From Paraburkholderia madseniana (GTDB lineage Bacteria > Pseudomonadota > Gammaproteobacteria > Burkholderiales > Burkholderiaceae), in contig NZ_VOSW01000026.1 of assembly GCF_009690905.1 (NCBI RefSeq), forward strand, positions 1 to 64,000: a stretch of DNA of 64,000 bases, written 5' to 3'. Below are positions 16,881-25,161 of the stretch, one piece after another. The translations under genes and the position numbers were made by a program. Position 1 is the first letter of the stretch; the number at the start of each line of letters is the position of its first letter. The notes under the pieces were generated by a model. It was not told the DNA's origin. It was given only the letters and a program-made list of their open reading frames with translations, and did not search any database.

Positions 16881-18668
16881 ATGGGACAGTACGCCGCGCC
16901 GCTGCGCGACATGCAATTCGTGTTGCACGAGCTGCTTAACGTCGAAGCCGAGATCAAGCAGATGCCGAAGCACGCGGATCTCGATGCGGACACGATCAAC
17001 GCCGTGCTCGAAGAGGCCGGCAAGTTCTGCTCCGAAGTGCTGTTCCCGCTCAATCACAGCGGCGACCAGGAAGGCTGCACGTATGTCGGCGACGGCGTCG
17101 TGACCACGCCGAAGGGCTTCAAGGAAGCCTACAAGCAATACGTGGAAGCCGGCTGGCCGGCACTCGGCTGCGATCCGGACTACGGCGGCCAGGGCCTGCC
17201 CGCGTTCGTCAACAACGCGCTGTATGAAATGCTGAACTCGGCGAACCAGGCGTGGACGATGTACCCGGGCCTGTCGCACGGCGCGTACGAATGTCTGCAT
17301 GCGCACGGCACACCGGAACTGCAGCAACGTTACCTGCCGAAGCTGGTTGCGGGCGTCTGGACCGGCACGATGTGTCTGACCGAGCCGCACTGCGGCACCG
17401 ACCTCGGCATCCTGCGCACCAAGGCCGAACCGAACAGCGACGGCTCGTACGCGATCAGTGGCACGAAGATTTTCATCTCCAGCGGCGAACACGATCTCGC
17501 GGAGAACATCGTTCACCTGGTGCTCGCGCGTCTGCCGGATGCGCCGAAGGGCACCAAGGGCATCTCGCTCTTCATCGTGCCGAAGTTCGTGCCGAACGAA
17601 GCGGGCGAACCGGGCGAGCGCAACGGCGTGAAGTGCGGTTCCATCGAACACAAGATGGGCATTCACGGCAACGCGACCGCGGTGATCAATCTGGACAACG
17701 CGAAGGGCTGGCTGGTCGGTGAGCCGAACAAAGGCTTGAACGCGATGTTCGTGATGATGAACGCCGCGCGTCTGGGCGTTGGCATGCAGAGCCTGGGCCT
17801 GACCGAAATCGGCTATCAGAACTCGCTGGTGTACGCGAAAGAGCGTCTGCAAATGCGCTCGCTGACCGGCCCGAAGGCGCCGGAAAAAGCCGCCGACCCG
17901 ATCATCGTGCATCCGGATGTGCGCCGCATGCTGCTCACGCAGAAGGCCTACGCCGAAGGCGCGCGCGCGTTCTCGTACTGGTCCGCGCTGCACATCGACA
18001 AGGAACTGTCGCACGCCGACGAATCGGTGCGCAAGGAAGCCGCGGATCTGGTCGCGCTGCTCACGCCGATCCTGAAGGCATTCCTCTCGGACAACGCGTT
18101 CGAGAGCACCAACCACGCCATGCAGATCTACGGCGGCCACGGCTTCATCACCGAGTGGGGCATGGAGCAATACGTGCGCGACGCGCGTATCAACATGATC
18201 TACGAAGGCACCAACGCGATTCAGGCGCTCGACCTGCTCGGCCGCAAGATTCTCGGCGACATGGGCGCGAAGATGAAGAAGTTCGGCAAGCTGGTGTCGG
18301 ATTTCGTCGAAGCCGAAGGCGTGAAACCGGAAATGCAGGAGTTCATCAACCCGCTCGCCGACATCGGTGACAAGGTGCAGAAGCTGACGATGGAAATCGG
18401 CATGAAGGCCATGCAGAACCCGGACGAAGTCGGCGCTGCCGCCGTGCCGTATCTGCGTACCGTGGGCCACCTGGTGTTCTCGTACTTCTGGGCGCGCATG
18501 GCACGTATCGCGCTGGACAACGAAGCATCGGGCGATCCGTTCTACAAGGCCAAGCTCGCGACCGCACGCTTCTACTTCGCGAAGCTGCTGCCGGAAACGG
18601 CCATGACGATCCGTCAGGCACGCGCCGGTTCGAAGTCGATGATGGACGTCGAAGAGTCGCTGTTCTAA
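16881..18668 (+). CDS. Acyl-CoA dehydrogenase (DmdC/FadE-like)
   Basis: A 595-residue flavoprotein that introduces the alpha,beta double bond in acyl-CoA. The FAD-binding LTEPHCGTDLG region lies near 170. The catalytic glutamate loop INMIYEGTNAIQALDLLGRK lies near 440, and an extra C-terminal DUF domain follows. It is longer than medium-chain enzymes (~380) and matches the ~600-residue group used for longer-chain or DMSP-derived acyl-CoA. The ATG at 16881 follows GGGAGAGAGTC. It heads the beta-oxidation operon. Confidence 0.93.
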   Translation: MGQYAAPLRDMQFVLHELLNVEAEIKQMPKHADLDADTINAVLEEAGKFCSEVLFPLNHSGDQEGCTYVGDGVVTTPKGFKEAYKQYVEAGWPALGCDPDYGGQGLPAFVNNALYEMLNSANQAWTMYPGLSHGAYECLHAHGTPELQQRYLPKLVAGVWTGTMCLTEPHCGTDLGILRTKAEPNSDGSYAISGTKIFISSGEHDLAENIVHLVLARLPDAPKGTKGISLFIVPKFVPNEAGEPGERNGVKCGSIEHKMGIHGNATAVINLDNAKGWLVGEPNKGLNAMFVMMNAARLGVGMQSLGLTEIGYQNSLVYAKERLQMRSLTGPKAPEKAADPIIVHPDVRRMLLTQKAYAEGARAFSYWSALHIDKELSHADESVRKEAADLVALLTPILKAFLSDNAFESTNHAMQIYGGHGFITEWGMEQYVRDARINMIYEGTNAIQALDLLGRKILGDMGAKMKKFGKLVSDFVEAEGVKPEMQEFINPLADIGDKVQKLTMEIGMKAMQNPDEVGAAAVPYLRTVGHLVFSYFWARMARIALDNEASGDPFYKAKLATARFYFAKLLPETAMTIRQARAGSKSMMDVEESLF

Positions 18669-18687
18669 GACACACACTTCACGGCAA

Positions 18688-18714
18688 GCGCCACGCCCTC
18701 AAGAGGCGTGGCGC
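18688..18714 (+). other. Intergenic hairpin between acyl-CoA dehydrogenase and fadB-like gene
   Basis: GCGCCACGCC (18688-18697) pairs with GGCGTGGCGC (18705-18714) around seven bases. There is no T-run, so it is more likely an mRNA processing or stability element that tunes downstream expression than a full terminator. Confidence 0.5.
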
Positions 18715-18792
18715 CTTCCACCGCCACAAGTCACACATCGCGAAACATAAGAGACACCTTCGCGACACCGCATAACTCCCCGGAGGAACGAC

Positions 18793-21228
18793 GTGAGCAA
18801 TCTGATCATTCGCAAGGTAGCCGTGCTCGGCGCCGGCGTGATGGGCGCGCAGATCGCAGCGCACCTGATCAACGCCAAGGTGCCCGTGCTGCTGTTCGAC
18901 CTGCCTGCAAAAGAAGGCCCGAAGAACGCGATTGCCCTGAAGGCGATCGAGAATCTGAAGAAGCTGTCGCCCGCGCCGTTCGGCGTGAAGGACGACGCGC
19001 AATACATCCAGCCCGCGAATTACGACGACGACATCGAGAAGCTCGCCGAGTGCGACCTCGTGATCGAAGCGATCGCCGAACGCATGGACTGGAAGCACGA
19101 CCTGTACAAGAAGGTGTCGCCGCATATCGCACCGAATGCGATCTTCGCGACCAATACGTCGGGTCTGTCGATCACGGAACTGTCGAACGGTTTCTCGGAT
19201 GAACTGAAGGCGCGTTTCTGCGGCGTGCACTTCTTCAATCCGCCGCGCTACATGCACCTGGTCGAACTGATCCCGACCGCAACGACGCGTCCGGAAATCC
19301 TCGACCAACTCGAATCGTTCCTGACGAGCGTGGTCGGCAAGGGCGTCGTGCGCGCGAAAGACACGCCGAACTTCATCGCCAACCGCGTCGGTATTTTCTC
19401 GATCCTCGCCGTGATTACCGAAGCCGCAAAGTTCGGTCTGCGTTTCGACGAAGTGGACGACCTGACCGGCTCACGTCTGGGCCGCGCGAAGTCGGCAACG
19501 TTCCGCACGGCTGACGTGGTCGGCCTCGACACGATGGCGCACGTCATCAAGACGATGCAGGACACGTTGAAGGACGACCCGTTCTTCCCGGTCTACGAAA
19601 CGCCGGCCGTGCTGGCTGAACTGGTGAAGAAGGGCGCGCTCGGTCAGAAGACCGGCGGCGGCTTCTACAAGAAGGAAGGCAAGGCGATCAAGGTGCTCGA
19701 CCCGAAGACGGGCACGTATGTCGACGGCGGCGCGAAGGCCGACGAACTGGTCGGCCGCATTCTGAAGCGCCCGCCGGCAGAGCGTCTGAAGCTCCTGCGC
19801 GAATCGGAGCATCCGCAAGCGCAATTCCTCTGGTCGATTTTCCGCGACGTGTATCACTACATCGGCGTGCATCTGGAATCGATCGCTGACAACGCACGTG
19901 ACGTCGATCTGGCCATCCGCTGGGGCTTCGGCTGGAACGAAGGTCCGTTCGAAGGCTGGCAGACGGCCGGCTGGAAGCAGGTCGCCGAATGGGTGCAGGA
20001 AGACATCGCGGCAGGCAAGGCGTTGTCGAACGCGCCGCTGCCGTCGTGGGTGCTGGAAGGTCCGGTTGCTGAGAAGGGCGGCGTGCATACGAACGAAGGT
20101 TCGTGGTCGCCGGCTTCGAAGACTTTTGTGCCGCGTTCGTCGCTGTCGGTCTACGACAAGCAGGTGTTCCGCGCACCGCTGGTTGGCGAAACGTCGGCTG
20201 ATCCGAAGACCTACGGCAAGACGCTGTTCGAAACCGACGCCGTGCGCGCGTGGGTCGACGACCGTGCTGGCGAGAACGACGTCCTGATCGTGTCGTTCAA
20301 GAGCAAGATGAACACGATCGGACCGTCGGTGATCGACGGTCTGACGCAAGCCATCGAACTGGCCGAGAAGGACTACAAGGGTCTGGTCGTGTGGCAGCCG
20401 ACGTCGCTGAAACTCGGCACGCCGGGCGGCCCGTTCTCCGCAGGTGCGAACCTCGAAGAAGCCATGCCCGCGTTCATGATGGGCGGCGCGAAGGGCATCG
20501 AGCCGTTCGTGAAGAAATTCCAGCAAGGCATGCTGCGCGTGAAGTACGCGAACGTGCCGGTCATCTCGGCTGTGTCGGGCATCGCGCTCGGCGGCGGCTG
20601 CGAGCTGGCGCTGCATAGCGCGAAGCGTGTCGCGCACATCGAAAGCTATATCGGCCTGGTGGAAGTCGGCGTGGGTCTGGTGCCGGCGGGCGGCGGTCTG
20701 AAGGAAGCGGCACTGCGCGCGGCGGAAGCCGCGACAGCAGCCGGCGCGACCAACGACCTGCTGAAGTTCGTGCAGAAGTCGTTCGAAAACGCGGCAATGG
20801 CGAAGGTTTCGGCCTCGGCGCTCGACGCCCGCGCAATGGGCTATCTGAAGCCGTCCGACACGATCGTCTTCAACGTGTTCGAACTGCTCGACATCGCGAA
20901 GAAGGAAGCGCGCGCGCTGTCCGCCGCGGGATACCGTCCGCCGCTGCGTGTCACGCAGGTGCCGGTGGCCGGCCGCTCGGCGATCGCAACCATCAAGGCA
21001 TCGCTCGTCAACATGCGCGACGGCCGTTTCATCAGCGAGCACGACTACCTGATCGCCAGCCGCATCGCGGAAGCGGTGTGTGGTGGTGACGTGGAAGCGG
21101 GCAGCCTCGTCGACGAAGAATGGCTGCTCAAACTAGAGCGTCAAGCGTTCGTCGATCTGCTCGGCACGCAAAAGACGCAGGAACGGATCATGGGCATGCT
21201 GCAAACCGGCAAGCCGGTGCGCAACTAA
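18793..21228 (+). CDS. 3-hydroxyacyl-CoA dehydrogenase / enoyl-CoA hydratase fusion
   Basis: An 811-residue bifunctional beta-oxidation enzyme. The NAD-binding VAVLGAGVMGAQIAAHLIN is at the N-terminus and HFFNPPRYMHLVELIP follows near 150, so the dehydrogenase comes first. A crotonase domain lies at about 490-720 (SAGANLEEAMPAF, SGIALGGGCELALHS). This order is the reverse of FadB/FadJ and resembles FadN-type proteins. A GGAGG ribosome site precedes the ATG. It acts between the dehydrogenase upstream and the thiolase downstream. Confidence 0.93.
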   Translation: MSNLIIRKVAVLGAGVMGAQIAAHLINAKVPVLLFDLPAKEGPKNAIALKAIENLKKLSPAPFGVKDDAQYIQPANYDDDIEKLAECDLVIEAIAERMDWKHDLYKKVSPHIAPNAIFATNTSGLSITELSNGFSDELKARFCGVHFFNPPRYMHLVELIPTATTRPEILDQLESFLTSVVGKGVVRAKDTPNFIANRVGIFSILAVITEAAKFGLRFDEVDDLTGSRLGRAKSATFRTADVVGLDTMAHVIKTMQDTLKDDPFFPVYETPAVLAELVKKGALGQKTGGGFYKKEGKAIKVLDPKTGTYVDGGAKADELVGRILKRPPAERLKLLRESEHPQAQFLWSIFRDVYHYIGVHLESIADNARDVDLAIRWGFGWNEGPFEGWQTAGWKQVAEWVQEDIAAGKALSNAPLPSWVLEGPVAEKGGVHTNEGSWSPASKTFVPRSSLSVYDKQVFRAPLVGETSADPKTYGKTLFETDAVRAWVDDRAGENDVLIVSFKSKMNTIGPSVIDGLTQAIELAEKDYKGLVVWQPTSLKLGTPGGPFSAGANLEEAMPAFMMGGAKGIEPFVKKFQQGMLRVKYANVPVISAVSGIALGGGCELALHSAKRVAHIESYIGLVEVGVGLVPAGGGLKEAALRAAEAATAAGATNDLLKFVQKSFENAAMAKVSASALDARAMGYLKPSDTIVFNVFELLDIAKKEARALSAAGYRPPLRVTQVPVAGRSAIATIKASLVNMRDGRFISEHDYLIASRIAEAVCGGDVEAGSLVDEEWLLKLERQAFVDLLGTQKTQERIMGMLQTGKPVRN

Positions 21229-21242
21229 GCGAGGAGCCTCAA

Positions 21243-22442
21243 ATGACAAAGCAATTGCAAGACGCATACATCGTCGCCGCGAGCCGCACGCCGATCGGCA
21301 AGGCGCCGCGCGGGATGTTCAAGAACACGCGCCCCGACGAACTGCTGGTGCACGCGATCAAATCGGCTGTGGCGCAAGTGCCCGGCCTCGACACCAAGGT
21401 CATCGAAGACGCCATCATCGGCTGTGCGATTCCGGAAGCGGAACAAGGCCTGAACGTCGCGCGCATGGGCGCACTTCTGGCCGGCCTGCCGAACACGGTG
21501 GGCGGCGTCACGGTGAACCGCTTCTGTGCTTCGGGCCTCACCGCGCTGGCTATGGCGGCTGACCGTATCCGCGTCGGCGAATCGGACGCGATGATCGCGG
21601 GCGGCTGCGAATCGATGAGCATGGTGCCGATGATGGGCAACAAGCCGTCGATGTCGCCGCATATCTTCGATCGCAATGAAGACATCGGCATCGCCTACGG
21701 CATGGGCCTGACCGCGGAGAAGGTCGCCGAGCGCTGGAAGATCAGCCGCGAAGCGCAAGACGCGTTCTCGGTCGAATCGCATCGCCGCGCCATCGCCGCG
21801 CAGCAAGCTGGTGAGTTCAACGACGAAATCGCCGCGTACACGATCACCGAGCGTTTCCCTGATCTCGCTACCGGCGAAGTGCGTATCAAGACGCGTGAAG
21901 TCGCGCTCGACGAAGGCCCGCGTGCGGAAACGTCGCTGGAAGGTCTGGCGAAACTGCGCGCGGTGTTCGCGAACAAGGGTTCGGTGACGGCGGGCAACAG
22001 CTCGCAAACATCGGACGGCGCGGGCGCGTTGATCGTCGTGTCGGAAAAGATGCTGAAGGAATTCAACCTGACGCCGCTCGCCCGTTTCGTCAGCTTCGCC
22101 GTGCGCGGCGTGCCGCCGGAAATCATGGGTATCGGTCCGAAGGAAGCGATTCCGGCCGCACTGAAGGCCGCCGGCCTGAAGATCGAGGACATGGACTGGA
22201 TCGAGCTGAACGAAGCCTTCGCCGCGCAATCGCTGGCGGTGATTCAGGACCTCGGTCTCGATCCGTCGAAGATCAACCCGCTCGGCGGCGCGATCGCTCT
22301 CGGCCACCCGCTGGGTGCGACGGGCGCGATTCGTGCGTCGACGGTAGTGCACGGCCTGCGCCGCCGTAACTTCAAGTACGGCATGGTGACGATGTGCGTC
22401 GGCACCGGCATGGGCGCGGCGGGCATCATCGAACGCCTGTAA
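21243..22442 (+). CDS. Acetyl-CoA C-acyltransferase (thiolase)
   Basis: A 399-residue thiolase for the last beta-oxidation step. The nucleophilic cysteine is in VNRFCASGLTA near 88. The histidine lies in ALGHPLGATG near 349 and the second cysteine in CVGTGMGAAG near 380. It starts 14 bases after the fadB-like gene with GAGGAG as ribosome site, so it is in the same operon. FadA-like in context; the precise chain-length preference is unknown. Confidence 0.94.
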   Translation: MTKQLQDAYIVAASRTPIGKAPRGMFKNTRPDELLVHAIKSAVAQVPGLDTKVIEDAIIGCAIPEAEQGLNVARMGALLAGLPNTVGGVTVNRFCASGLTALAMAADRIRVGESDAMIAGGCESMSMVPMMGNKPSMSPHIFDRNEDIGIAYGMGLTAEKVAERWKISREAQDAFSVESHRRAIAAQQAGEFNDEIAAYTITERFPDLATGEVRIKTREVALDEGPRAETSLEGLAKLRAVFANKGSVTAGNSSQTSDGAGALIVVSEKMLKEFNLTPLARFVSFAVRGVPPEIMGIGPKEAIPAALKAAGLKIEDMDWIELNEAFAAQSLAVIQDLGLDPSKINPLGGAIALGHPLGATGAIRASTVVHGLRRRNFKYGMVTMCVGTGMGAAGIIERL

Positions 22443-22444
22443 TC

Positions 22445-22537
22445 ATGTTCGCTCAGGTTCCGTCGGTGATCCTTGTCGCGATCGCTGCGGTGATTCCCGC
22501 AGTGGTCTCCCCTGTGATCCCCGCAGTGATCCCTTAG
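22445..22537 (+). other. Possible 30-residue hydrophobic peptide ORF
   Basis: Two bases after the thiolase stop, an ATG opens a 30-codon frame for a wholly hydrophobic peptide with a repeated VIPAV pattern (VILVAIAAVIPAVV, then SPVIPAVIP). It ends just before a strong terminator. No clear ribosome site is seen, but coupling to the thiolase stop is possible. The repeat may instead be meaningless expansion. Confidence 0.25.
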
Positions 22538-22547
22538 GAACCGCATA

Positions 22548-22586
22548 AACGGTTCGCAGGCCGCCAGGCTTGCGAACCGTTTTTTC
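22548..22586 (+). terminator. Rho-independent terminator after the thiolase
   Basis: AACGGTTCGCAGGC (22548-22561) pairs with a matching arm ending AACCGTT at 22581, around a short loop, and is followed by a T-run. It should end the dehydrogenase-thiolase operon before the separate enoyl-CoA hydratase gene. Confidence 0.85.
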
Positions 22587-22620
22587 ATTCAGCAGTAGCG
22601 AGGAGTACGAGGAGATGACA

Positions 22621-23385
22621 ATGGATATTCTGGTCGAGCGCGCCGACGGCGTGCTGACGATTGCCTTCAACCGGCCCGAAAGGAAAAACGCGATCACCGC
22701 CGCGATGTATCAGACGATGTCCGACGCATTGGTCGAAGCGCATGGCGATACATCGATCCGCGCGATTCTGATTCGCGGCAGCGCCGGCATTTTCAGCGCC
22801 GGCAACGATCTCGAAGACTTCATGAAGAAGCCGCCAGGCGGCGAAGACGCGCCGGTATTCCAGTTCCTGCGTGCGCTCAGTTCGGCGGAAAAACCGGTGG
22901 TGGCGTCGGTGGCGGGGCCGGCAGTCGGCATCGGCACGACGCTCCTGCTGCATTGCGATCTGGTCTACGCAGCCAATACGGCGAGCTTTTCGCTGCCGTT
23001 CACGCAACTCGGGCTGTGTCCGGAAGCGGCGTCGAGTTTGCTGTTGCAGCGCGTGGCCGGCTATCAGGCAGCAGCGGAAAAGCTGCTGCTCGGCGAAGCG
23101 TTCGACGCTGCCGAAGCGCACCGTATGGGTTTCGTGAATCGCGTGCTGCCCGCGGCTGAAGTCGATGCGTTTGCAGCCGCGCAAGCGGCGAAGCTGGCGG
23201 CGCTGCCGGCGTCGTCGCTGCGGTTGACGAAGAGTCTGATGAAGCGCGCGAGCCAGCATGAACTGCAAACGCAGATGAGCGAGGAAGCGGTGCACTTCGC
23301 CAAGATGCTGATCGCGCCGGAAGCGCGCGAGGCGTTCAAGGCGTTCTTCGAGAAGCGCAAGCCGGATTTCCGGCAGTTCGACTGA
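22621..23385 (+). CDS. Enoyl-CoA hydratase/isomerase
   Basis: A 254-residue crotonase-fold protein. ITIAFNRPERKNAITAAMY-type N-terminus, oxyanion-hole residues in IFSAGNDLEDF and SVAGPAVGIGTTLLLHCDL are present. The second catalytic glutamate is in GLCPEAASS, where many hydratases have Glu in the same loop. I choose ATG 22621 (MDILVERADG), six bases after GGAG; ATG 22615 is also possible. It probably extends the beta-oxidation set as an independent transcript. Confidence 0.9.
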   Translation: MDILVERADGVLTIAFNRPERKNAITAAMYQTMSDALVEAHGDTSIRAILIRGSAGIFSAGNDLEDFMKKPPGGEDAPVFQFLRALSSAEKPVVASVAGPAVGIGTTLLLHCDLVYAANTASFSLPFTQLGLCPEAASSLLLQRVAGYQAAAEKLLLGEAFDAAEAHRMGFVNRVLPAAEVDAFAAAQAAKLAALPASSLRLTKSLMKRASQHELQTQMSEEAVHFAKMLIAPEAREAFKAFFEKRKPDFRQFD

Positions 23386-23454
23386 CCGGCTGCGTTCAGG
23401 CGCTCCTCGAGGGTGCCTGAAAATGCCTCAGGCGCTTGAGAATGTTTCAGACGC

Positions 23455-24294
23455 TCAAGGTTGCGTCGGCTGCAAGGTATCGTAGTCGACGTAGCTGGTT
23501 TCCCGGCAGAAGCTGACAAGCCGTACGCCCGCTTTACGGGCAATCGCAATCGCCAGAGAAGACGGCGCCGAAATCGTGGCGACCATCGGCACGTCGACAC
23601 GCGCCGCCTTGCGCACCAGCTCATAGCTGGCGCGGCTCGACAGAAACACAAAACCTTCCCGGGTATCCGCGCGGTCGAGCACCAGTTGGCCGATCAGCTT
23701 GTCGAGCGCGTTGTGACGGCCGACGTCTTCGAAGGCGTAACGGATCGCGCCTGCCGCATCGCACCATGCGGCGGCGTGCAGGCCGCCGGTCAGACGCGTC
23801 AGCGCCTGGTGTTCGGGCAACTCGCGCGCGGCACGCGCGATCGCATCCGGCGCAAGCCGCTGCAAAAAGCCGGTGTCCGGCACGCGTTCCGGTTTCAGAT
23901 CCAGCAGATCGATGCTTTCGATCCCGCATACGCCGCAGCCGGTGCGCCCGGCGAGCGCGCGGCGCTTTTCCTTCAGCGCGACGAAAGCCTGCTGCACCAC
24001 CGTCAATTGCACTTCGGCGTGCGGCAATTCGTCATCGTCGTGCAGCTCGACCTCGATGTCCTGAATGTCGCTGCCGCGCTCCACGATCCCTTCCGAAATC
24101 GCGAAACCGACCGCGAACGCTTCCAGATCGCGCGGCGTGCACATCATCACCGCGTGCGAGATGCCATTGAAGACGAGCGCCACGGGCCATTCCTGACCGA
24201 CGTGATCGGTGACGGTTTCGACCGCTGCGCCGCGATGCCGGTGCACCTGGCGCTCCACGGCGCCCGTCTGCCCGTCTGTGTCCAGTTCGTTCAA
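23455..24294 (-). CDS. fdhD: Formate dehydrogenase accessory sulfurtransferase FdhD
   Basis: A 279-residue FdhD, which passes sulfur to the molybdenum cofactor of formate dehydrogenase. The active-site cysteine pair is in GRTGCGVCGIES near 120. FEDVGRHNALDKLIG and FLSSRASYELVRKAA are further family motifs. The start is TTG at 24294, nine bases after AAGGAG; no better ATG exists in frame. No formate dehydrogenase gene is within the window, so it serves an enzyme encoded elsewhere. Confidence 0.94.
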   Translation of the reverse strand: MNELDTDGQTGAVERQVHRHRGAAVETVTDHVGQEWPVALVFNGISHAVMMCTPRDLEAFAVGFAISEGIVERGSDIQDIEVELHDDDELPHAEVQLTVVQQAFVALKEKRRALAGRTGCGVCGIESIDLLDLKPERVPDTGFLQRLAPDAIARAARELPEHQALTRLTGGLHAAAWCDAAGAIRYAFEDVGRHNALDKLIGQLVLDRADTREGFVFLSSRASYELVRKAARVDVPMVATISAPSSLAIAIARKAGVRLVSFCRETSYVDYDTLQPTQP

Positions 24295-24452
24295 GCGACT
24301 TCACTCCTTTCATGCTGCGCGCGTTTCTACGGCCTGCAGCCTTGCCCGGCGGCGCGAAGCAGCGCCAGACCACGCCGCTATCGCGCGAATAAGGTTCTAA
24401 AATACCTCAAGCTGGGCTTGCGCGTTGCCCGCCACCAAAGAGGAATACTGTC

Positions 24453-24929
24453 ATGGGACTCAACGAAGCACCGCTTCTGTTCAACTTCGAAGTCGCGTCC
24501 TCGGAGAATTTCACCTACATCCCGATGTCGGTGCGCTTCAATCTCGATCGCTTCGGGCTGCGCATCACCCTTGAGCAGTGGCAAATGCTGCCGCTCGAAG
24601 ACCGCAAGCTGCTGGCGCGATTTCCGGTCGAAGAAGACGCAGAAATCGAGCCGAATTTCGACCACGCTCTGTTCGAGATGTTGCGCACGCACGCGAATAT
24701 CGAGCCGGAGTGGTTCACGCCCGAGGAAGCGCCTGCCTGGCGCCGCACGGATGCCGTGCCGGACGGCGTAGTGCATCAGGCGGGGCTGGCCGGCCTGCCC
24801 ACGCCGCGTGTCGCTCAGTGGGCCGAACTCGAGCCGTTCGAGCGCTACGTACTCGCCAAATTGTCGCGCAAGCCGGAAAGCAACCACGACTTCGTCCCCG
24901 CAATGAAGGAATTTGGTGCGGCCGGCTAG
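24453..24929 (+). CDS. Nitrate reductase-associated protein
   Basis: A 158-residue protein with LLFNFEVASSENFTYIPMSV at the N-terminus and RFNLDRFGLRITLEQWQMLP next, the hallmark of the nitrate-reductase-associated family. AGAGGAAT precedes the ATG. The family is named for co-occurrence with nitrate reductase genes and has no proven biochemical role. Here only fdhD, another molybdoenzyme helper, is adjacent and divergent, so a molybdoenzyme link is plausible but unproven. Confidence 0.8.
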   Translation: MGLNEAPLLFNFEVASSENFTYIPMSVRFNLDRFGLRITLEQWQMLPLEDRKLLARFPVEEDAEIEPNFDHALFEMLRTHANIEPEWFTPEEAPAWRRTDAVPDGVVHQAGLAGLPTPRVAQWAELEPFERYVLAKLSRKPESNHDFVPAMKEFGAAG

Positions 24930-25161
24930 GTGCGGCCGGTTAGTACAGACCAAGGGACGTCCGGCCAGCCGCTGCCGCCCAGGCACCTCCAGCCAGACGC
25001 CCCAGCTCAATCCGCGAAATATTTCTCCTCGCCCCCTCAATCTGTTCCGAACTCTGCCGTTATCCATGGGTTGGCGCGTAAAAAGACTCGACTCGGTGCG
25101 ACCCGACGCACCGAAAGCGACCCCGCGCTCCCGCCCTCAGAACGATTGACGTTCGGAACCC

